The translations under genes and the position numbers were made by a program. 64,000 nucleotides of DNA from the NCBI GenBank assembly GCA_001314715.1, contig LJSV01000009.1, forward strand, positions 1-64,000, written 5' to 3'. Below the pieces are notes generated by a model. It ran no database searches. It had not been told where the DNA came from and saw nothing but the letters and a program-made list of their open reading frames with translations. Positions 1 through 9,108 of the stretch are shown one piece after another. How positions within the stretch are numbered: the stretch's first letter is position 1; every line of letters begins with the position of its first letter. Source of the stretch: Rhodobacteraceae bacterium HLUCCA12 (GTDB lineage Bacteria; Pseudomonadota; Alphaproteobacteria; Rhodobacterales; Rhodobacteraceae).

Positions 1-23
1 CCGACCGTGATAATCTCCGACAT
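1..23 (-). CDS. 5' tip of an unidentified gene (cut by window edge)
   Basis: An ATG on the minus strand at 23..21 is preceded by a strong AAAGGAGG ribosome-binding site at about 31-38, with seven bases between. The first codons read MSEIITV, then the window ends. It runs in the same direction as the frameshifted gene and the aminotransferase upstream, so it may be the last member of that operon. Too little is visible to name a product. Confidence 0.5.
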
Positions 24-86
24 GACCGTCCTCCTTTGTGGATCATCGCAGACCCACCTTGGCACATTGATGCCGTCGGGGGGCGG

Positions 87-912
87 TCACATCATCAGAA
101 CCAGCGCATCGCCGGTCGAGGTGTTGCGCGCGACCGTGCCGACGTTCTGTGCCACCCGCCCCAGATCGGACAGGCGCGCCGTGTCGGTTACTGCCGACAG
201 CGGCGCGCGGCCCAGCGCGAAATCGGGCATGCGGTTCCATGCGACCGGAAGGTTGCTGGCTGTGCGCAGACTGCGCAGCAGGCCCGGCGTAAGCGTTCCC
301 AGACGTCGCGCCAGCCGCAGCACCGTCGCGCCGGCCTTGATCGTCAACCGTGCTGCCGCCGCTGACGACCACCAACCCCGTGGCGCCCAGTCCGACCAGA
401 GCGAGCGCCACTTCCAGCTGGTCGACATCCTGACTGCTGATCGCCGCCATCGCCGCGCGGCGCAGGGCGTTGATGTCGCCCAGCGGGGTCAGTTCGACCG
501 GGATGCCGCATCCCATGAGATGTGTCAGGGACGGACAGGCGAGAATGTCATAGGCGCAGACCGCGCATTCCGCAGCGTATTGCACCATGCCCCCGTAGGA
601 GGTTTCGAAAGCCGCGAGTTGATCCGGGGTGGGGTCGGGCAGGATCAAGCCGCAGTCCTGCGCGAGGGACTTGAGCATTTCGACTCGGTCGCGGTCGGGC
701 TCATCTCTTGCCAACTCCGCTGCCATCTCGCGCGCAAGCCATTGCGGGGTCACGGCGCGGGCCATCGCCCGCTCCAGCGCCAACTGCACTTCGCTGGTGC
801 TGCGCGCGACCAGAGGCGCGGTAAAGGGCGACTGCGAAAGCACTGCACCGGTTCCCAGCGCGGTGCCGCCAATACAGGCGGCTGTCACCACGCGATGCAG
901 GGCCCGCCGCAT
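87..912 (-). pseudogene. Frameshifted hypothetical membrane protein
   Basis: The frame starting at ATG 912 codes for an N-terminal hydrophobic segment (about residues 5-25), a cysteine-containing middle and a second hydrophobic stretch ending near LVVVSGGSTV. It then degrades into arginine- and glycine-rich sequence characteristic of an out-of-frame read. The neighbouring frame continues sensibly (TIKAGATVLRLARRLG...) to a stop at 87. Removing one base close to 343-350 joins the two parts into one protein of about 274 residues. The start overlaps the aminotransferase stop by one base (TGATG), so it should be translationally coupled. The function is unknown. Either the gene is genuinely broken or the sequence carries a one-base insertion error. 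Confidence 0.6.
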
Positions 913-1769
913 CAGCGGTTGCTGGCGGCCCAGTCCCAGTAGAGTTCGCGCGCGCGTCTGGCGATCGGGCCGATGGGATAGGCCGTTTCGTCAAAGGCGG
1001 TCACGGGCGTGACCTTGGCCAGGTTTCCGGTCAGGAACACCTCGTCGGCGCGGCGGAAATCGTCGAGGGTCAGGACCGCCTCGTGCACGGTTACGCCATC
1101 GGCGCGCAGGTTGGCGATGTGGCGCGCGCGCGTGATCCCGGCCAGAAAGGTGCCGTTCGGGATCGGGGTGAACACGTCGCCGTCGCGCACCATGAACACG
1201 TTTGCGGTCGCGCTTTCGGCGACATTGCCCTGGCTGTCGCACACCAGCGCGTTGCCGAAGCCCTTGGCATTGGCCTCGGCAAGCATGCGGGCGTTGTTGG
1301 GATACAGGCACCCGGCCTTAGCATTGACCACGGCATTGTCCAGCGTCGGACGGCGAAAGCGCGTGGTGGTCAGCGTGGTCGCGGCATCCTCGGCGGGCAT
1401 GGGAATTTCTTCCAGGCAGATGCAGAAGCCCGTTGTGTCGGGCTTGGGAATGATCCCCAGCGCGCCGCCGTCGATGCCCCAGTACATCGGCCGGATATAG
1501 GTGGGCGCGCTTGCACCCTTGAGCCCGTCCAGGATGATCGCGACCATGTCGTCGGTGGACACGGTCGGGGTCAGCATTAGCGCCTCGGCCGAGCGGTTGA
1601 CGCGCGCGCAATGCGCATCCAGGTCCGGGGTCATGCCATCGAAAAAGCGTGCACCGTCAAACACGGTCGAACCCAGCCAGGCGCCGTGGTCGGCCGCACG
1701 CATCACCGGCACGTCGCCGTCGTGCCATTTGCCGTTGAAATAGGTGCGGATATTGCGTCCGGTGGCCAT
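912..1769 (-). CDS. Branched-chain-type (class IV) aminotransferase, IlvE-like
   Basis: This is a PLP-dependent fold-type IV aminotransferase of 285 residues, slightly shorter than E. coli IlvE. The Schiff-base lysine is K151 in NAKAGCLYPNNARM. The phosphate and cofactor regions appear as ESATANVFMV, LAGITRARHI and DEVFLTGNLAKVTPV, which align with the EGAGENLF, PGITR and DEVFMSGTAAEITPV stretches of IlvE. The likely reaction is transamination of leucine, isoleucine or valine with 2-oxoglutarate in the cytoplasm. The substrate cannot be fixed from sequence alone, since D-amino acid aminotransferases and 4-amino-4-deoxychorismate lyase share the fold. An AAGGGA site precedes the ATG. The stop overlaps the next gene's start by one base. 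Confidence 0.85.
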   Translation of the reverse strand: MATGRNIRTYFNGKWHDGDVPVMRAADHGAWLGSTVFDGARFFDGMTPDLDAHCARVNRSAEALMLTPTVSTDDMVAIILDGLKGASAPTYIRPMYWGIDGGALGIIPKPDTTGFCICLEEIPMPAEDAATTLTTTRFRRPTLDNAVVNAKAGCLYPNNARMLAEANAKGFGNALVCDSQGNVAESATANVFMVRDGDVFTPIPNGTFLAGITRARHIANLRADGVTVHEAVLTLDDFRRADEVFLTGNLAKVTPVTAFDETAYPIGPIARRARELYWDWAASNR

Positions 1770-1850
1770 GTCGTCGTCCCTTGCTGCGGTCTCGGCGCGA
1801 CTAAAGCACCCCCGGTGCCGGGCGTCCAGAGGCCGCTGCCGCCGATGTCG

Positions 1851-2756
1851 TCACAGGTTGAATACCCGGCTGGGATGCAACTCGCCGCCGATATAGGTGC
1901 CAACCGCGACCGGCTGGCCCTGAAAGCTGGCCCAGGCAAGGTCGCCGGGCCGGGCCTGCGATGACAGGACCGGGCCGGGATTGCCGTTGCGCACCCTGAC
2001 CGCACCCTCGGCGGTCAACGGAAGTTGCGGCAGATCGGCCAGCGCGATTTCAAGCGGTAACAACCGGCCTTCCAGCATGCCGTCGGCGGCCAGCGTGTCG
2101 ATCTGGTCCAGGCTCAAACCTTCGTCGGCGCGAAAGGGGCCCGACCATTCGCGCCGCAGCCAGGCGACATGGCCGTGGCAGCCCAGCGCGCGACCCAGAT
2201 CGCGCGCGATAGCCCGCACATAGCCGCCCTTGCCGCAGGCCATGACGAACTCGGCATGGTCGGCGTCAGGCCGTGCCACCATTTGCAGCTGGGCGACATG
2301 CAGGGGGCGGGCGGCCAGGTCCATGGCCTCGCCCTCGCGTGCGATGTCATAGGCGCGCTCGCCCTCGACCTTGACGGCCGAATACTGCGGCGGCACCTGC
2401 AAGATGTCGCCGCGAAAGGCGGGCAGGGCGTCCTCGATCTGCCGATCCGAGGGGCGCAACCCCGAGCTTGCGATCACCGTGCCCTCGGCATCGTCGGTGT
2501 CGGTGGCCTGACCGAAGCGCACCACGAACCGATAGCCCTTCATGGCGTCGGTGACGAAGGGCACGGTCTTGGTCGCCTCGCCCATGGCCACGGCCAGAAC
2601 GCCGGTCGCCGCCGGGTCCAATGTGCCGGCATGTCCGGCCTTGGCGGCGTCAAGGGCGCGACGGACCCGTGCGACAACCGTGGTCGAGGTGACGCCCGCA
2701 GGCTTGTCCACCACCAGCCATCCGTTGATCGCGCGGCCCTTGCGTTTACGTCCCAT
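1851..2756 (-). CDS. truB: tRNA pseudouridine(55) synthase TruB
   Basis: TruB converts U55 of the tRNA T-loop to pseudouridine. The N-terminus has the family signature [14 protein letters not shown] followed by [15 protein letters not shown], where D47 is the catalytic aspartate. The basic N-terminal tail (GRKRKGR) and the length of 301 residues suit the proteobacterial family. Usually truB neighbours rbfA or rpsO. Here it stands between xerD and the aminotransferase, all on the minus strand, with gaps of 81-85 bases, so it could be transcribed alone or with them. Confidence 0.95.
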   Translation of the reverse strand: MGRKRKGRAINGWLVVDKPAGVTSTTVVARVRRALDAAKAGHAGTLDPAATGVLAVAMGEATKTVPFVTDAMKGYRFVVRFGQATDTDDAEGTVIASSGLRPSDRQIEDALPAFRGDILQVPPQYSAVKVEGERAYDIAREGEAMDLAARPLHVAQLQMVARPDADHAEFVMACGKGGYVRAIARDLGRALGCHGHVAWLRREWSGPFRADEGLSLDQIDTLAADGMLEGRLLPLEIALADLPQLPLTAEGAVRVRNGNPGPVLSSQARPGDLAWASFQGQPVAVGTYIGGELHPSRVFNL

Positions 2757-2841
2757 GGTCCATGGCTCTCCGTTTCTTTCAGGGCGCGCGGCCTATCGCG
2801 ATGCACCGCCGCGGGCAAGCCCCGAAGCCGGAAAACCCGTG

Positions 2842-3828
2842 TCAGGCGTCGGTTGCGTCGCCTCTGTCCGCGCGCGCCAGCGGGTGATGGGTCAGCACCA
2901 GATCGCGCAGACGTTCGTCGAGCACATGGGTATAGATCTCGGTCGAGGACAGGTCGGCATGACCCAGCAAGATCTGGATCACGCGCAAATCCGCGCCACC
3001 GGCCAGAAGATGGGTGGCAAAGGCATGGCGCAGCACATGCGGGCTGACGCGCGCGGGGTCGATCCCGGCACGCGCCGCGACCTCTTTGACCAGGCCGTGA
3101 AAGCGCATCCGCGTCATGTGCCCCGCCGCGCCGCGCGCCGGAAACAGGAATTTCGACACCGGCCTGCCGGCGGCGCGTGCAGCGTCTTCGGCGCGGTCGC
3201 GGTGCGCCAGCCAGACCGCCACCGCCGCGCGCGCGGGGTCCGACAGCGGCACCAGCCGGTCCTTGCCGCCCTTGCCGCGCACCATCATCATCTCGGGCGC
3301 GCCGCGCAGGGCGGCGTGGGGCAGGCTGACCAGCTCGCTTACCCGCAGGCCGGTGGCATAGAGCAACTCGAACAGGCAGGCATTGCGCGCTTGCGTCGCC
3401 GCGTCAGGTCCATGTGCGCGGGCGGCATCCAGAAGGCGACGAACCTCGTCGTGCGACAGCGTTCCGGGCAGGCGCGCGGCCCGGCCCGGCCCCTCGATGC
3501 GCAGCACGGGGTTGTCGCTGCGCCAACCCTCGTCATGGGCAAAGCGGTAGAACTGCTTGAGCGTGGAAAGTCTGCGCGCGCGCGTCGCCTGTGCCAGCCC
3601 CTGCGACTCGAGGTCGATGAGATAGGATTCCAGCACCGGCCGCGTCGCCGTCAGAAGCCCTTCGCCCCGTTCGGCCAGCCAGGTGGCCGCGTCGCGCAGG
3701 TCGCGGCCATAGGCCAGAAGCGTGTTGCGCGCGGCCCCGCCCTCGGCGGCGATGGCGTCGAGGAAGGTGGCGATGCGTTGCAGGGCCTCGCGTCCATGCG
3801 ATTGGGGCTGGCCAGTGACGCCGGCCAT
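2842..3828 (-). CDS. xerD: Tyrosine recombinase XerD
   Basis: This is a site-specific recombinase that resolves chromosome dimers at dif together with XerC. With the chosen start the protein has 328 residues: an N-terminal SAM-like core-binding domain (about 15-105) and a C-terminal catalytic domain. Visible catalytic residues are R162 (ATGLRVSEL), lysines near 186-189 (GKGGKDRLVP), H264 and R267 (SPHVLRHAFATHLL), H290 (LLGHADLSS) and the nucleophile Y299 (EIYTHV). A longer in-frame start at 3897 would overlap the upstream gene. ATG 3828 follows the upstream stop by one base and is preferred. XerC is a possible alternative, but the C-terminal IQILLGHADLSSTEIYTHV form is XerD-like. It is not next to any mobile-element cargo. 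Confidence 0.9.
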   Translation of the reverse strand: MAGVTGQPQSHGREALQRIATFLDAIAAEGGAARNTLLAYGRDLRDAATWLAERGEGLLTATRPVLESYLIDLESQGLAQATRARRLSTLKQFYRFAHDEGWRSDNPVLRIEGPGRAARLPGTLSHDEVRRLLDAARAHGPDAATQARNACLFELLYATGLRVSELVSLPHAALRGAPEMMMVRGKGGKDRLVPLSDPARAAVAVWLAHRDRAEDAARAAGRPVSKFLFPARGAAGHMTRMRFHGLVKEVAARAGIDPARVSPHVLRHAFATHLLAGGADLRVIQILLGHADLSSTEIYTHVLDERLRDLVLTHHPLARADRGDATDA

Positions 3829-3829
3829 G

Positions 3830-5491
3830 TCAGCCCCGACGCTCCAGCAGCAGGCTTTGCAACGCGGCGCGGCGTGCGATGTCTTCAAGCCCGACATGGC
3901 GCAGCACTGCCAGCCCCTCGGCCAGCACCCGCGGATCGTTGGCAGACTCGAGGCTGATCAGCGTACGCAGGATCACTTCGCCCAGGCGATCGTCGGACAA
4001 TCCGCGCCGCGTTTCTTCGGGGATGGGGGCGGGGTTGGCAAAGGCTTCGGCGACCGCGGCCCAGCGCGAATCGCGGATCGGGTCGTCGTCGGCGCCGGTC
4101 TCGCGCGGGGGCAGGCCACGCGCGATGGCGGACAGAAACCGGCCCCGCGCGTCGGTGCCCGGTTGGTCCAGCGCCACCTGCTCGTAATCATCCGACAAAA
4201 GCCCCACGGTGATGGCGATCTCGGCGGCCTCGCCGTCAAGATCGGCCTCCATCAGATCCGGGGCGAACAGGTCCGCGAACGCGGTTTCCAGCTCGTCCGC
4301 CGTGACTTGCGGCCATGCCTCGCGCAATGCCCGACCGATTTCCGAGCTTTCGCCCTCGGACAGGGCGGTGTCCAGCCGCTGGATTGCGCGCACGCGCTCC
4401 CATATTCCGCCCGATGCCGCCGCGCCGCGCTCGGTGTAAAGGCCCAAAAGCCGGTTGGGGGGCAATGCGCCCGACCGCACCAACCGCTCGGCCGCTTCCA
4501 GTTGCGCACGCCAGCCGATTGTGCCGCGCAGATCGGCATGGGCAAAGGCCACCGGCAGGCCATGCGTCGCGACCGGCTCGCCCGTGGCCTCAAGCAGGCG
4601 CCAGGCCAGTGGCGACAGTTCCGAAGGGCGGATCGTCACCGCGTCGCCGGGCAGCGATATGCTGTGCGTGTGATCGTCGACATCCAAGAAATCCACCAGA
4701 AGCTGGTCATAAGGCTCAGGCATTGTGCCCGCGTCCATCGCCTGCTCAAGCCGTTCGGCGGCACGGGACCAATCGCCTTGCCGTGCCAGGCAGAACACCG
4801 CCGCGGGTTCAAAGGGCAGGGGGGCGTCGGCATCAAGCACCGACTGGCAGGCGCGTTGTTCCTGTTCCAGCAGCAACGCCATCTCGAAGCGGCGCATGCG
4901 CAGGTCGGGATCGGCCGGATTCAGCGTGTCCAGCAGTGCGGCGGCCTGGTCGATCGCGCCGAAATCCATCAGCTTGTCGATACGCGCGGCAAGAAAGTCA
5001 TGGGCCCGGCGCTGGTCCTCGGCTGCGTTGCTTGCGTCCCGGTCTGCGTCGCGGTCTGTGGTCCGGTCGGCGGGCGGGCTGTAGGGGGCATCGAATTCGG
5101 CCAGCAGCAGCCGAAAGCTCAGATCGCGCAAGGCCGGCAGCGTATCGACGGGCAGATTCGCGATCAGGGCCGTAAGCTCGTCCTCGGGGGTCGAGCCCCA
5201 GAAGTCGGCCGGCAGCCCGGCGCGGGCCGCCGGAAACAGGCCAACCGATTCGGGCCGCAGTGCGTCGATCCGTCGGGTGGTGATCATCCCTTCAAGCCAG
5301 GCATCCCCCGTCGGCGGCGTGACCGGATAGCCACCGGGCCGCGTGCGCGAAAGATCCTCGCGCAGCCAGTCGATGGCTGAAAGCGGGGCCTGGGCCAAGG
5401 CAAACCCTGGCAGGGCCGACACCATGGCAATCGCGATTGTCCGGGCGGCCCATGCCCGTGCGCGTTGCACTGTCAACCGGACCAGGGGCAT
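3830..5491 (-). CDS. Exported protein of unknown function (553 aa)
   Basis: The start at 5491 gives an N-terminal signal peptide: basic residues, a hydrophobic stretch AIAMVSALPGFALA, then a probable cleavage after AQA near residue 35. The rest is alanine-, leucine- and acid-rich and looks mostly helical, in the manner of TPR or HEAT-like repeat proteins, but no named domain is recognised. Only a few cysteines are present. It begins eight bases after the small membrane-protein gene and ends one base before xerD, so these three are probably co-transcribed. A longer in-frame start at 5773 would swallow the small gene and is rejected. Periplasmic or membrane-facing location is inferred. Confidence 0.7.
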   Translation of the reverse strand: MPLVRLTVQRARAWAARTIAIAMVSALPGFALAQAPLSAIDWLREDLSRTRPGGYPVTPPTGDAWLEGMITTRRIDALRPESVGLFPAARAGLPADFWGSTPEDELTALIANLPVDTLPALRDLSFRLLLAEFDAPYSPPADRTTDRDADRDASNAAEDQRRAHDFLAARIDKLMDFGAIDQAAALLDTLNPADPDLRMRRFEMALLLEQEQRACQSVLDADAPLPFEPAAVFCLARQGDWSRAAERLEQAMDAGTMPEPYDQLLVDFLDVDDHTHSISLPGDAVTIRPSELSPLAWRLLEATGEPVATHGLPVAFAHADLRGTIGWRAQLEAAERLVRSGALPPNRLLGLYTERGAAASGGIWERVRAIQRLDTALSEGESSEIGRALREAWPQVTADELETAFADLFAPDLMEADLDGEAAEIAITVGLLSDDYEQVALDQPGTDARGRFLSAIARGLPPRETGADDDPIRDSRWAAVAEAFANPAPIPEETRRGLSDDRLGEVILRTLISLESANDPRVLAEGLAVLRHVGLEDIARRAALQSLLLERRG

Positions 5492-5499
5492 CGTGACCT

Positions 5500-5667
5500 C
5501 TAGTCGTCCGTGCCCAGATCGACCGGCACGTCTTGCGTCGTCATCGGGACGGACAGGTCGCCGATATAGGCGAAGGCCAGAAAGCCCAGCCCGCCCAGGA
5601 TGATCAGGATCAGGATCAGACGGAATAGATAGCCCAGGAAACCGGGCCGATCGTCTCTGCGTGCCAT
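5500..5667 (-). CDS. Small single-pass membrane protein (55 aa)
   Basis: A 55-residue frame reads MARRDDRPGFLGYLFR, then a long hydrophobic helix (about residues 14-36) and a polar acidic tail ending DLGTDD. The basic N-terminus and acidic C-terminus predict an N-in, C-out topology in the inner membrane. It ends eight bases before the 553-residue exported protein and is the first gene of that minus-strand unit, divergent from aroK. The function is unknown. A product this short may be missed by automatic callers, but codon usage and tight spacing support it. Confidence 0.65.
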   Translation of the reverse strand: MARRDDRPGFLGYLFRLILILIILGGLGFLAFAYIGDLSVPMTTQDVPVDLGTDD

Positions 5668-5756
5668 GGTGTTTCGCCGAATCCCTTGTTGACGTCATTC
5701 CCGCAAATCCCTGACCGGGGCCGGGCCGTGCGATCATGCCGCCTGCCCGTGCCGGA

Positions 5757-5785
5757 TTGGCCCGGTTCAGCATGATGTATATAGG
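5757..5785 (+). promoter_or_regulatory. Possible sigma70-type promoter for aroK-aroB
   Basis: TTGGCC at 5757-5762 and TATAGG at 5780-5785 are separated by 17 bases, in the divergent gap between the small membrane-protein gene and aroK. Transcription would begin about 75 bases before the aroK start. The match is moderate and is based only on hexamers and spacing. Confidence 0.35.
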
Positions 5786-5865
5786 GAACGGGTCGCAAGA
5801 TCACGCCATTCGGCACCTGGACCGGAAAAAATCCGCTTCTCGATGGCGCGGGAGGGCGGCGCGGC

Positions 5866-6432
5866 GTGGGGCAAAGCGGGACGGCGATGGATTCGAAGCT
5901 CAAGAAAACCGTGGTCATGGTGGGGATGATGGGGGCGGGCAAGACCGCCATCGGAACCGAACTGGCGCGGATGCTGGGGGTACCCTTCCTCGATTCGGAT
6001 GCCGAGATCGAGCGCGCGGCCAACTGCACCGTGGCCGAAATCTTTGCCCGCGACGGCGAGGCCTTCTTTCGCCAGAAGGAGGCGCAGGTCATCGCGCGGC
6101 TGCTTTCGGGACCGCCGGGCGTGTTGTCGGTCGGGGGCGGCGCCTATCTGAACCCGGCGACCCGCGCGCTGATCAGCGAAAAGGGGGTCGCGGTCTGGCT
6201 CAAGGCCGATCTGGACCTGCTGTGGTCGCGGGTGCGCCGCAAGGATACCCGCCCGCTTTTGCGCACCGAAGATCCGTTCGGCACATTGGCCGCGCTTGCG
6301 GCGGCGCGTGAGCCGGATTATGCCAAGGCCGACCTCGTGGTCGAGGCGCGACCGGACACCAGCATCGAAAGCACCGCTGCCGCCGTTCGCCGGGCACTGG
6401 CCGCGCGGCGGGATGTTCTGGGCCCGGCCTGA
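5866..6432 (+). CDS. aroK: Shikimate kinase AroK
   Basis: AroK phosphorylates shikimate at the 3-hydroxyl using ATP, the fifth step of the shikimate pathway. The Walker A motif GMMGAGKT is at residues 20-27. The shikimate-binding FLDSDAEIE, FFRQKE and the glycine-rich VGGGAY follow. The lid region is around RKDTRPLL. The start is GTG at 5866 with GGAGGG nine bases upstream, giving 188 residues. An ATG at 5887 is a plausible shorter start. aroB follows after 29 bases, the classic aroKB arrangement. Confidence 0.93.
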   Translation: MGQSGTAMDSKLKKTVVMVGMMGAGKTAIGTELARMLGVPFLDSDAEIERAANCTVAEIFARDGEAFFRQKEAQVIARLLSGPPGVLSVGGGAYLNPATRALISEKGVAVWLKADLDLLWSRVRRKDTRPLLRTEDPFGTLAALAAAREPDYAKADLVVEARPDTSIESTAAAVRRALAARRDVLGPA

Positions 6433-6461
6433 TCGGCCCGCGAGACCTGACAGGAGGATCC

Positions 6462-7589
6462 GTGGAACACGATGCGTGCGATATCGTCGCGGTGGAACTG
6501 GGCGCGCGCCGCTACGAGGTGCGCGTGGGTGCCGGGCTTGTCGCCCGCGCGGGCGCGCAGATTGCGCCCCTGCTCGGGCGCCGGCGCGTGGCGGTCCTGA
6601 CCGAAGAGACCGTGGCCGAATTGCACCTGCCCGCCCTGCAAGACGGCCTTGCCGCGGCAGGGATCGACATGCAGGCGCTGACCCTGCCCGCGGGCGAGGG
6701 GACCAAGAGCTGGCGCCACCTGGCGCAGGCCGTCGAATGGTTGCTTGACGCCCAGGTCGAGCGCAACGACGTGATCATTGCGCTGGGCGGAGGCGTCATC
6801 GGCGATCTGGCCGGGTTCGCCGCGGCGATCCTGCGCCGGGGCGTGCGTTTCGTGCAGATCCCCACCAGCCTTCTGGCGCAGGTCGACAGCTCGGTCGGCG
6901 GCAAGACCGGGATCAACACCGCCCAGGGCAAGAACCTGGTCGGCGCGTTCCACCAGCCCAGCCTTGTTCTGGCCGATATCGGCCTGCTCGATACCCTGCC
7001 GCCGCGCGACCTGCTGGCGGGCTATGGCGAGGTCGTCAAATACGGGCTCTTGGGGGACGCCGATTTCTTTGGCTGGCTGGAACGCAACGGCCCGGCCCTG
7101 GCCGCGGGCGACCGCGCCCTGCGCCAGGAGGCCGTGCGCCGTTCGGTGGCGATGAAGGCGGCGATCGTCGCGCGCGACGAGACCGAACAGGGCGAGCGCG
7201 CGCTCTTGAACCTGGGCCACACCTTTTGTCACGCGCTGGAGGCCGTCACCGGCTATGGCCCGCGCCTGTTGCATGGCGAGGGCGTCGCGATCGGTTGCGT
7301 TCTGGCGTTTGATCTGTCGGCGCGGCTGGGCCTGTGTCCGCAGGAAGAGCCGGGGCGCGTGGCCGCGCATATGGCGGCAATGGGCATGAAGCACCGTCTG
7401 GCGGATATCGAGGGCGATCTGCCCGACGCGGATACGCTGATCGCGCGCATGGCCCAGGACAAGAAGGTTGTGGACGGGCGGATGCGTTTCGTTCTGGCGC
7501 ATGGGATTGGTGATGCCTTCGTCACCGATGCGGTTCCACCCGACGCCCTGCGCGATCTGTTGCAAGAATCGCTTGCCGCGCGCCGCTAG
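6462..7589 (+). CDS. aroB: 3-dehydroquinate synthase AroB
   Basis: AroB converts DAHP to 3-dehydroquinate using NAD+ and a divalent metal. Family motifs are clear: LGGGVIGDLAGFAAA (NAD binding), PTSLLAQVDSSVGGKTGIN, KNLVGAFHQP, GYGEVVKYG and the metal-ligand histidines in NLGHTFCHALE and LLHGEGVAIG. The start is GTG at 6462, preceded by AGGAGG at 6452-6457. The length of 375 residues is typical. It is co-oriented with aroK and presumably in the same transcript, so two steps of aromatic amino acid synthesis are coupled. Confidence 0.96.
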   Translation: MEHDACDIVAVELGARRYEVRVGAGLVARAGAQIAPLLGRRRVAVLTEETVAELHLPALQDGLAAAGIDMQALTLPAGEGTKSWRHLAQAVEWLLDAQVERNDVIIALGGGVIGDLAGFAAAILRRGVRFVQIPTSLLAQVDSSVGGKTGINTAQGKNLVGAFHQPSLVLADIGLLDTLPPRDLLAGYGEVVKYGLLGDADFFGWLERNGPALAAGDRALRQEAVRRSVAMKAAIVARDETEQGERALLNLGHTFCHALEAVTGYGPRLLHGEGVAIGCVLAFDLSARLGLCPQEEPGRVAAHMAAMGMKHRLADIEGDLPDADTLIARMAQDKKVVDGRMRFVLAHGIGDAFVTDAVPPDALRDLLQESLAARR

Positions 7590-7606
7590 GCGCGGCCGCC
7601 TGTCGA

Positions 7607-8503
7607 TCAGGGCTTTTGCCTGCGGTTGATCAGGATCAGCCCGCCCACCAGAAGCGCCAGCGCGATCGGCGTCAGCGCAGAGACCGCTTCGTTCAGGACC
7701 AGCCAGCCCAGAAGCGCGCTCAGAACCGGGGTGACAAAGCTGAAACTGGCCACGGTTGAGGCCGGATAGCGCAAGAGCAGCCAGAACCAGAGCACGAATC
7801 CCGCCGTAACCGCGCCCAGCGTGTGAAACAGAAAGATCCCCAGCTGGAACAGGTCGAAATCCCGCACCAGCTCGCCGCCATAGCTGGGCGCCAGGATCAG
7901 CAGGATCGGAGCCGAGATCAGAAGCTGCCAGAAAAGCTGGGTCTCGGGCGGGCTGTACTGAAGCCGGGTCAGGCGCGCGATGACGATGATCGAGGCCCAG
8001 CACATGCCCGCAAACAGCGCGGCCAGATCGCCCAGCAGGCTGCCGCCCGCCGCGCTGCCGCCCATCTGGCCCAGCATGACCAGCGCGACGGCCGCGAAAC
8101 CCAGCAGGAAGCCCAGGGCGCGTTTTGGCGTCAGCCGTTCGCCCTCGAACAGGAAGTGCGCGGCCGCCGCCAGCCAGAGCGGCATCGCGTAGAAGATGAT
8201 CGAGGCACGCACCACCGTCGTGTGATCAAGCGCGATGAACAGAAAGTAGAACTCGGTCGCAAAGGCGGCGCCGATCAGAAGCCCCGGTTTCCAAAGCTCA
8301 GGGCGAAACGGGATTCGACGCCAGAACATCCAGCCCGCCAGCGCCGCCGCTGCCACGCAGGAACGCATGGCCGCAAAGAACACGGGTTGCAGCCCGTCAT
8401 TGCCCATCTTGATCAGAAGGTTGTTGGCGCCGAACAGAAACGACAGGCCCAACAGCAGCCAGAAGCCGGTCAGATCAAGCGGGCGGCGCAGGGGCTGTGA
8501 CAT
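7607..8503 (-). CDS. EamA/DMT-family transporter
   Basis: This 298-residue protein has ten predicted membrane helices in two five-helix repeats, as in the drug/metabolite transporter superfamily (EamA). The first repeat begins WLLLGLSFLFGANNLLIKMG, and the second is around LLGDLAALFAGMCWASIIVIA. The C-terminal helix LALLVGGLILINRR ends in positive charge. It probably exports amino acids or other small metabolites across the inner membrane; the substrate is unknown. It is convergent with aroB and divergent from the Fur-family gene. Confidence 0.8.
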   Translation of the reverse strand: MSQPLRRPLDLTGFWLLLGLSFLFGANNLLIKMGNDGLQPVFFAAMRSCVAAAALAGWMFWRRIPFRPELWKPGLLIGAAFATEFYFLFIALDHTTVVRASIIFYAMPLWLAAAAHFLFEGERLTPKRALGFLLGFAAVALVMLGQMGGSAAGGSLLGDLAALFAGMCWASIIVIARLTRLQYSPPETQLFWQLLISAPILLILAPSYGGELVRDFDLFQLGIFLFHTLGAVTAGFVLWFWLLLRYPASTVASFSFVTPVLSALLGWLVLNEAVSALTPIALALLVGGLILINRRQKP

Positions 8504-8646
8504 GGCGGGGCTTTCCTTGTTCGTATGCCGACAATCAACGCCGCCACAACCGGAAGGTCAATGCCGCGCGCCGACGGCGTCTGTGACTTTTCCACGCCCG
8601 GCAAATCGCTTATGGTCGGGCGCAACCTGCCACGAACGGACGCGCG

Positions 8647-9072
8647 ATGCCTCATAGCCCCCAAAAGGCGACCCTTCTTGATCGCTGCGAAGCGCATGGG
8701 CTGCGTTTGACCGATCAGCGCCGCGTCATCGCGCAGGTGATCGAGGCGGCGCGCGATCACCCCGATGTCGAAGCCTTGCACGCCCGTGCCAACGCCGTCG
8801 ATCCGCGTATCTCGATCGCCACGGTCTATCGGACGGTCAAGCTGTTCGAAGAGGCCGGTCTGCTGGAGCGTCTGGAATTCGGTGACGGGCGCGCCCGCTA
8901 CGAGGATGCCGAGCGCGACCACCATGACCACCTGATCGACATGGCCACGGGCGAGGTGATCGAATTCTGCGATCCCGAGATCGAGCGCCTGAAAGAGGCC
9001 ATCGCCCGCCGGCTGGGCTATCGGCTCAAGGGGCACCGGCTGGAACTGTTCGGGATCAAGCTCAAGCGGTAG
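8647..9072 (+). CDS. Fur-family metalloregulator (Fur/Mur type)
   Basis: This 141-residue repressor has an N-terminal winged helix (RLTDQRRVIAQVI to ISIATVYRTVKLFEE) and a C-terminal dimerisation domain with the metal motif ERDHHDHLID. Only two cysteines are present, at about 13 and 107, and the paired CxxC motifs that bind structural zinc in many Fur and Zur proteins are missing. This matches the alphaproteobacterial Fur/Mur group, which responds to manganese or iron. Which metal it senses is an inference. A TTTTCC / TATGGT pair about 30-60 bases upstream may be its promoter. Confidence 0.85.
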   Translation: MPHSPQKATLLDRCEAHGLRLTDQRRVIAQVIEAARDHPDVEALHARANAVDPRISIATVYRTVKLFEEAGLLERLEFGDGRARYEDAERDHHDHLIDMATGEVIEFCDPEIERLKEAIARRLGYRLKGHRLELFGIKLKR

Positions 9073-9108
9073 GGTCGCCTCCGGGCCGTCCCGCGGTGAC
9101 GGGCAGGG

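Noticed and set aside
2842-3828. XerD gene considered as an integrase of a mobile element
   Set aside because: It matches housekeeping XerD in length and motifs, and no attachment repeats, cargo or phage genes are nearby.
3722-5380. 552-codon plus-strand open frame
   Set aside because: It lies antisense to the exported 553-residue protein and xerD, and its product is an arginine/glutamine-rich shadow with no signal, domain or start site.
6318-8003. 561-codon minus-strand open frame
   Set aside because: It is antisense to aroB and part of aroK, which are certain genes. The translation has the RQ-rich composition of a shadow frame.
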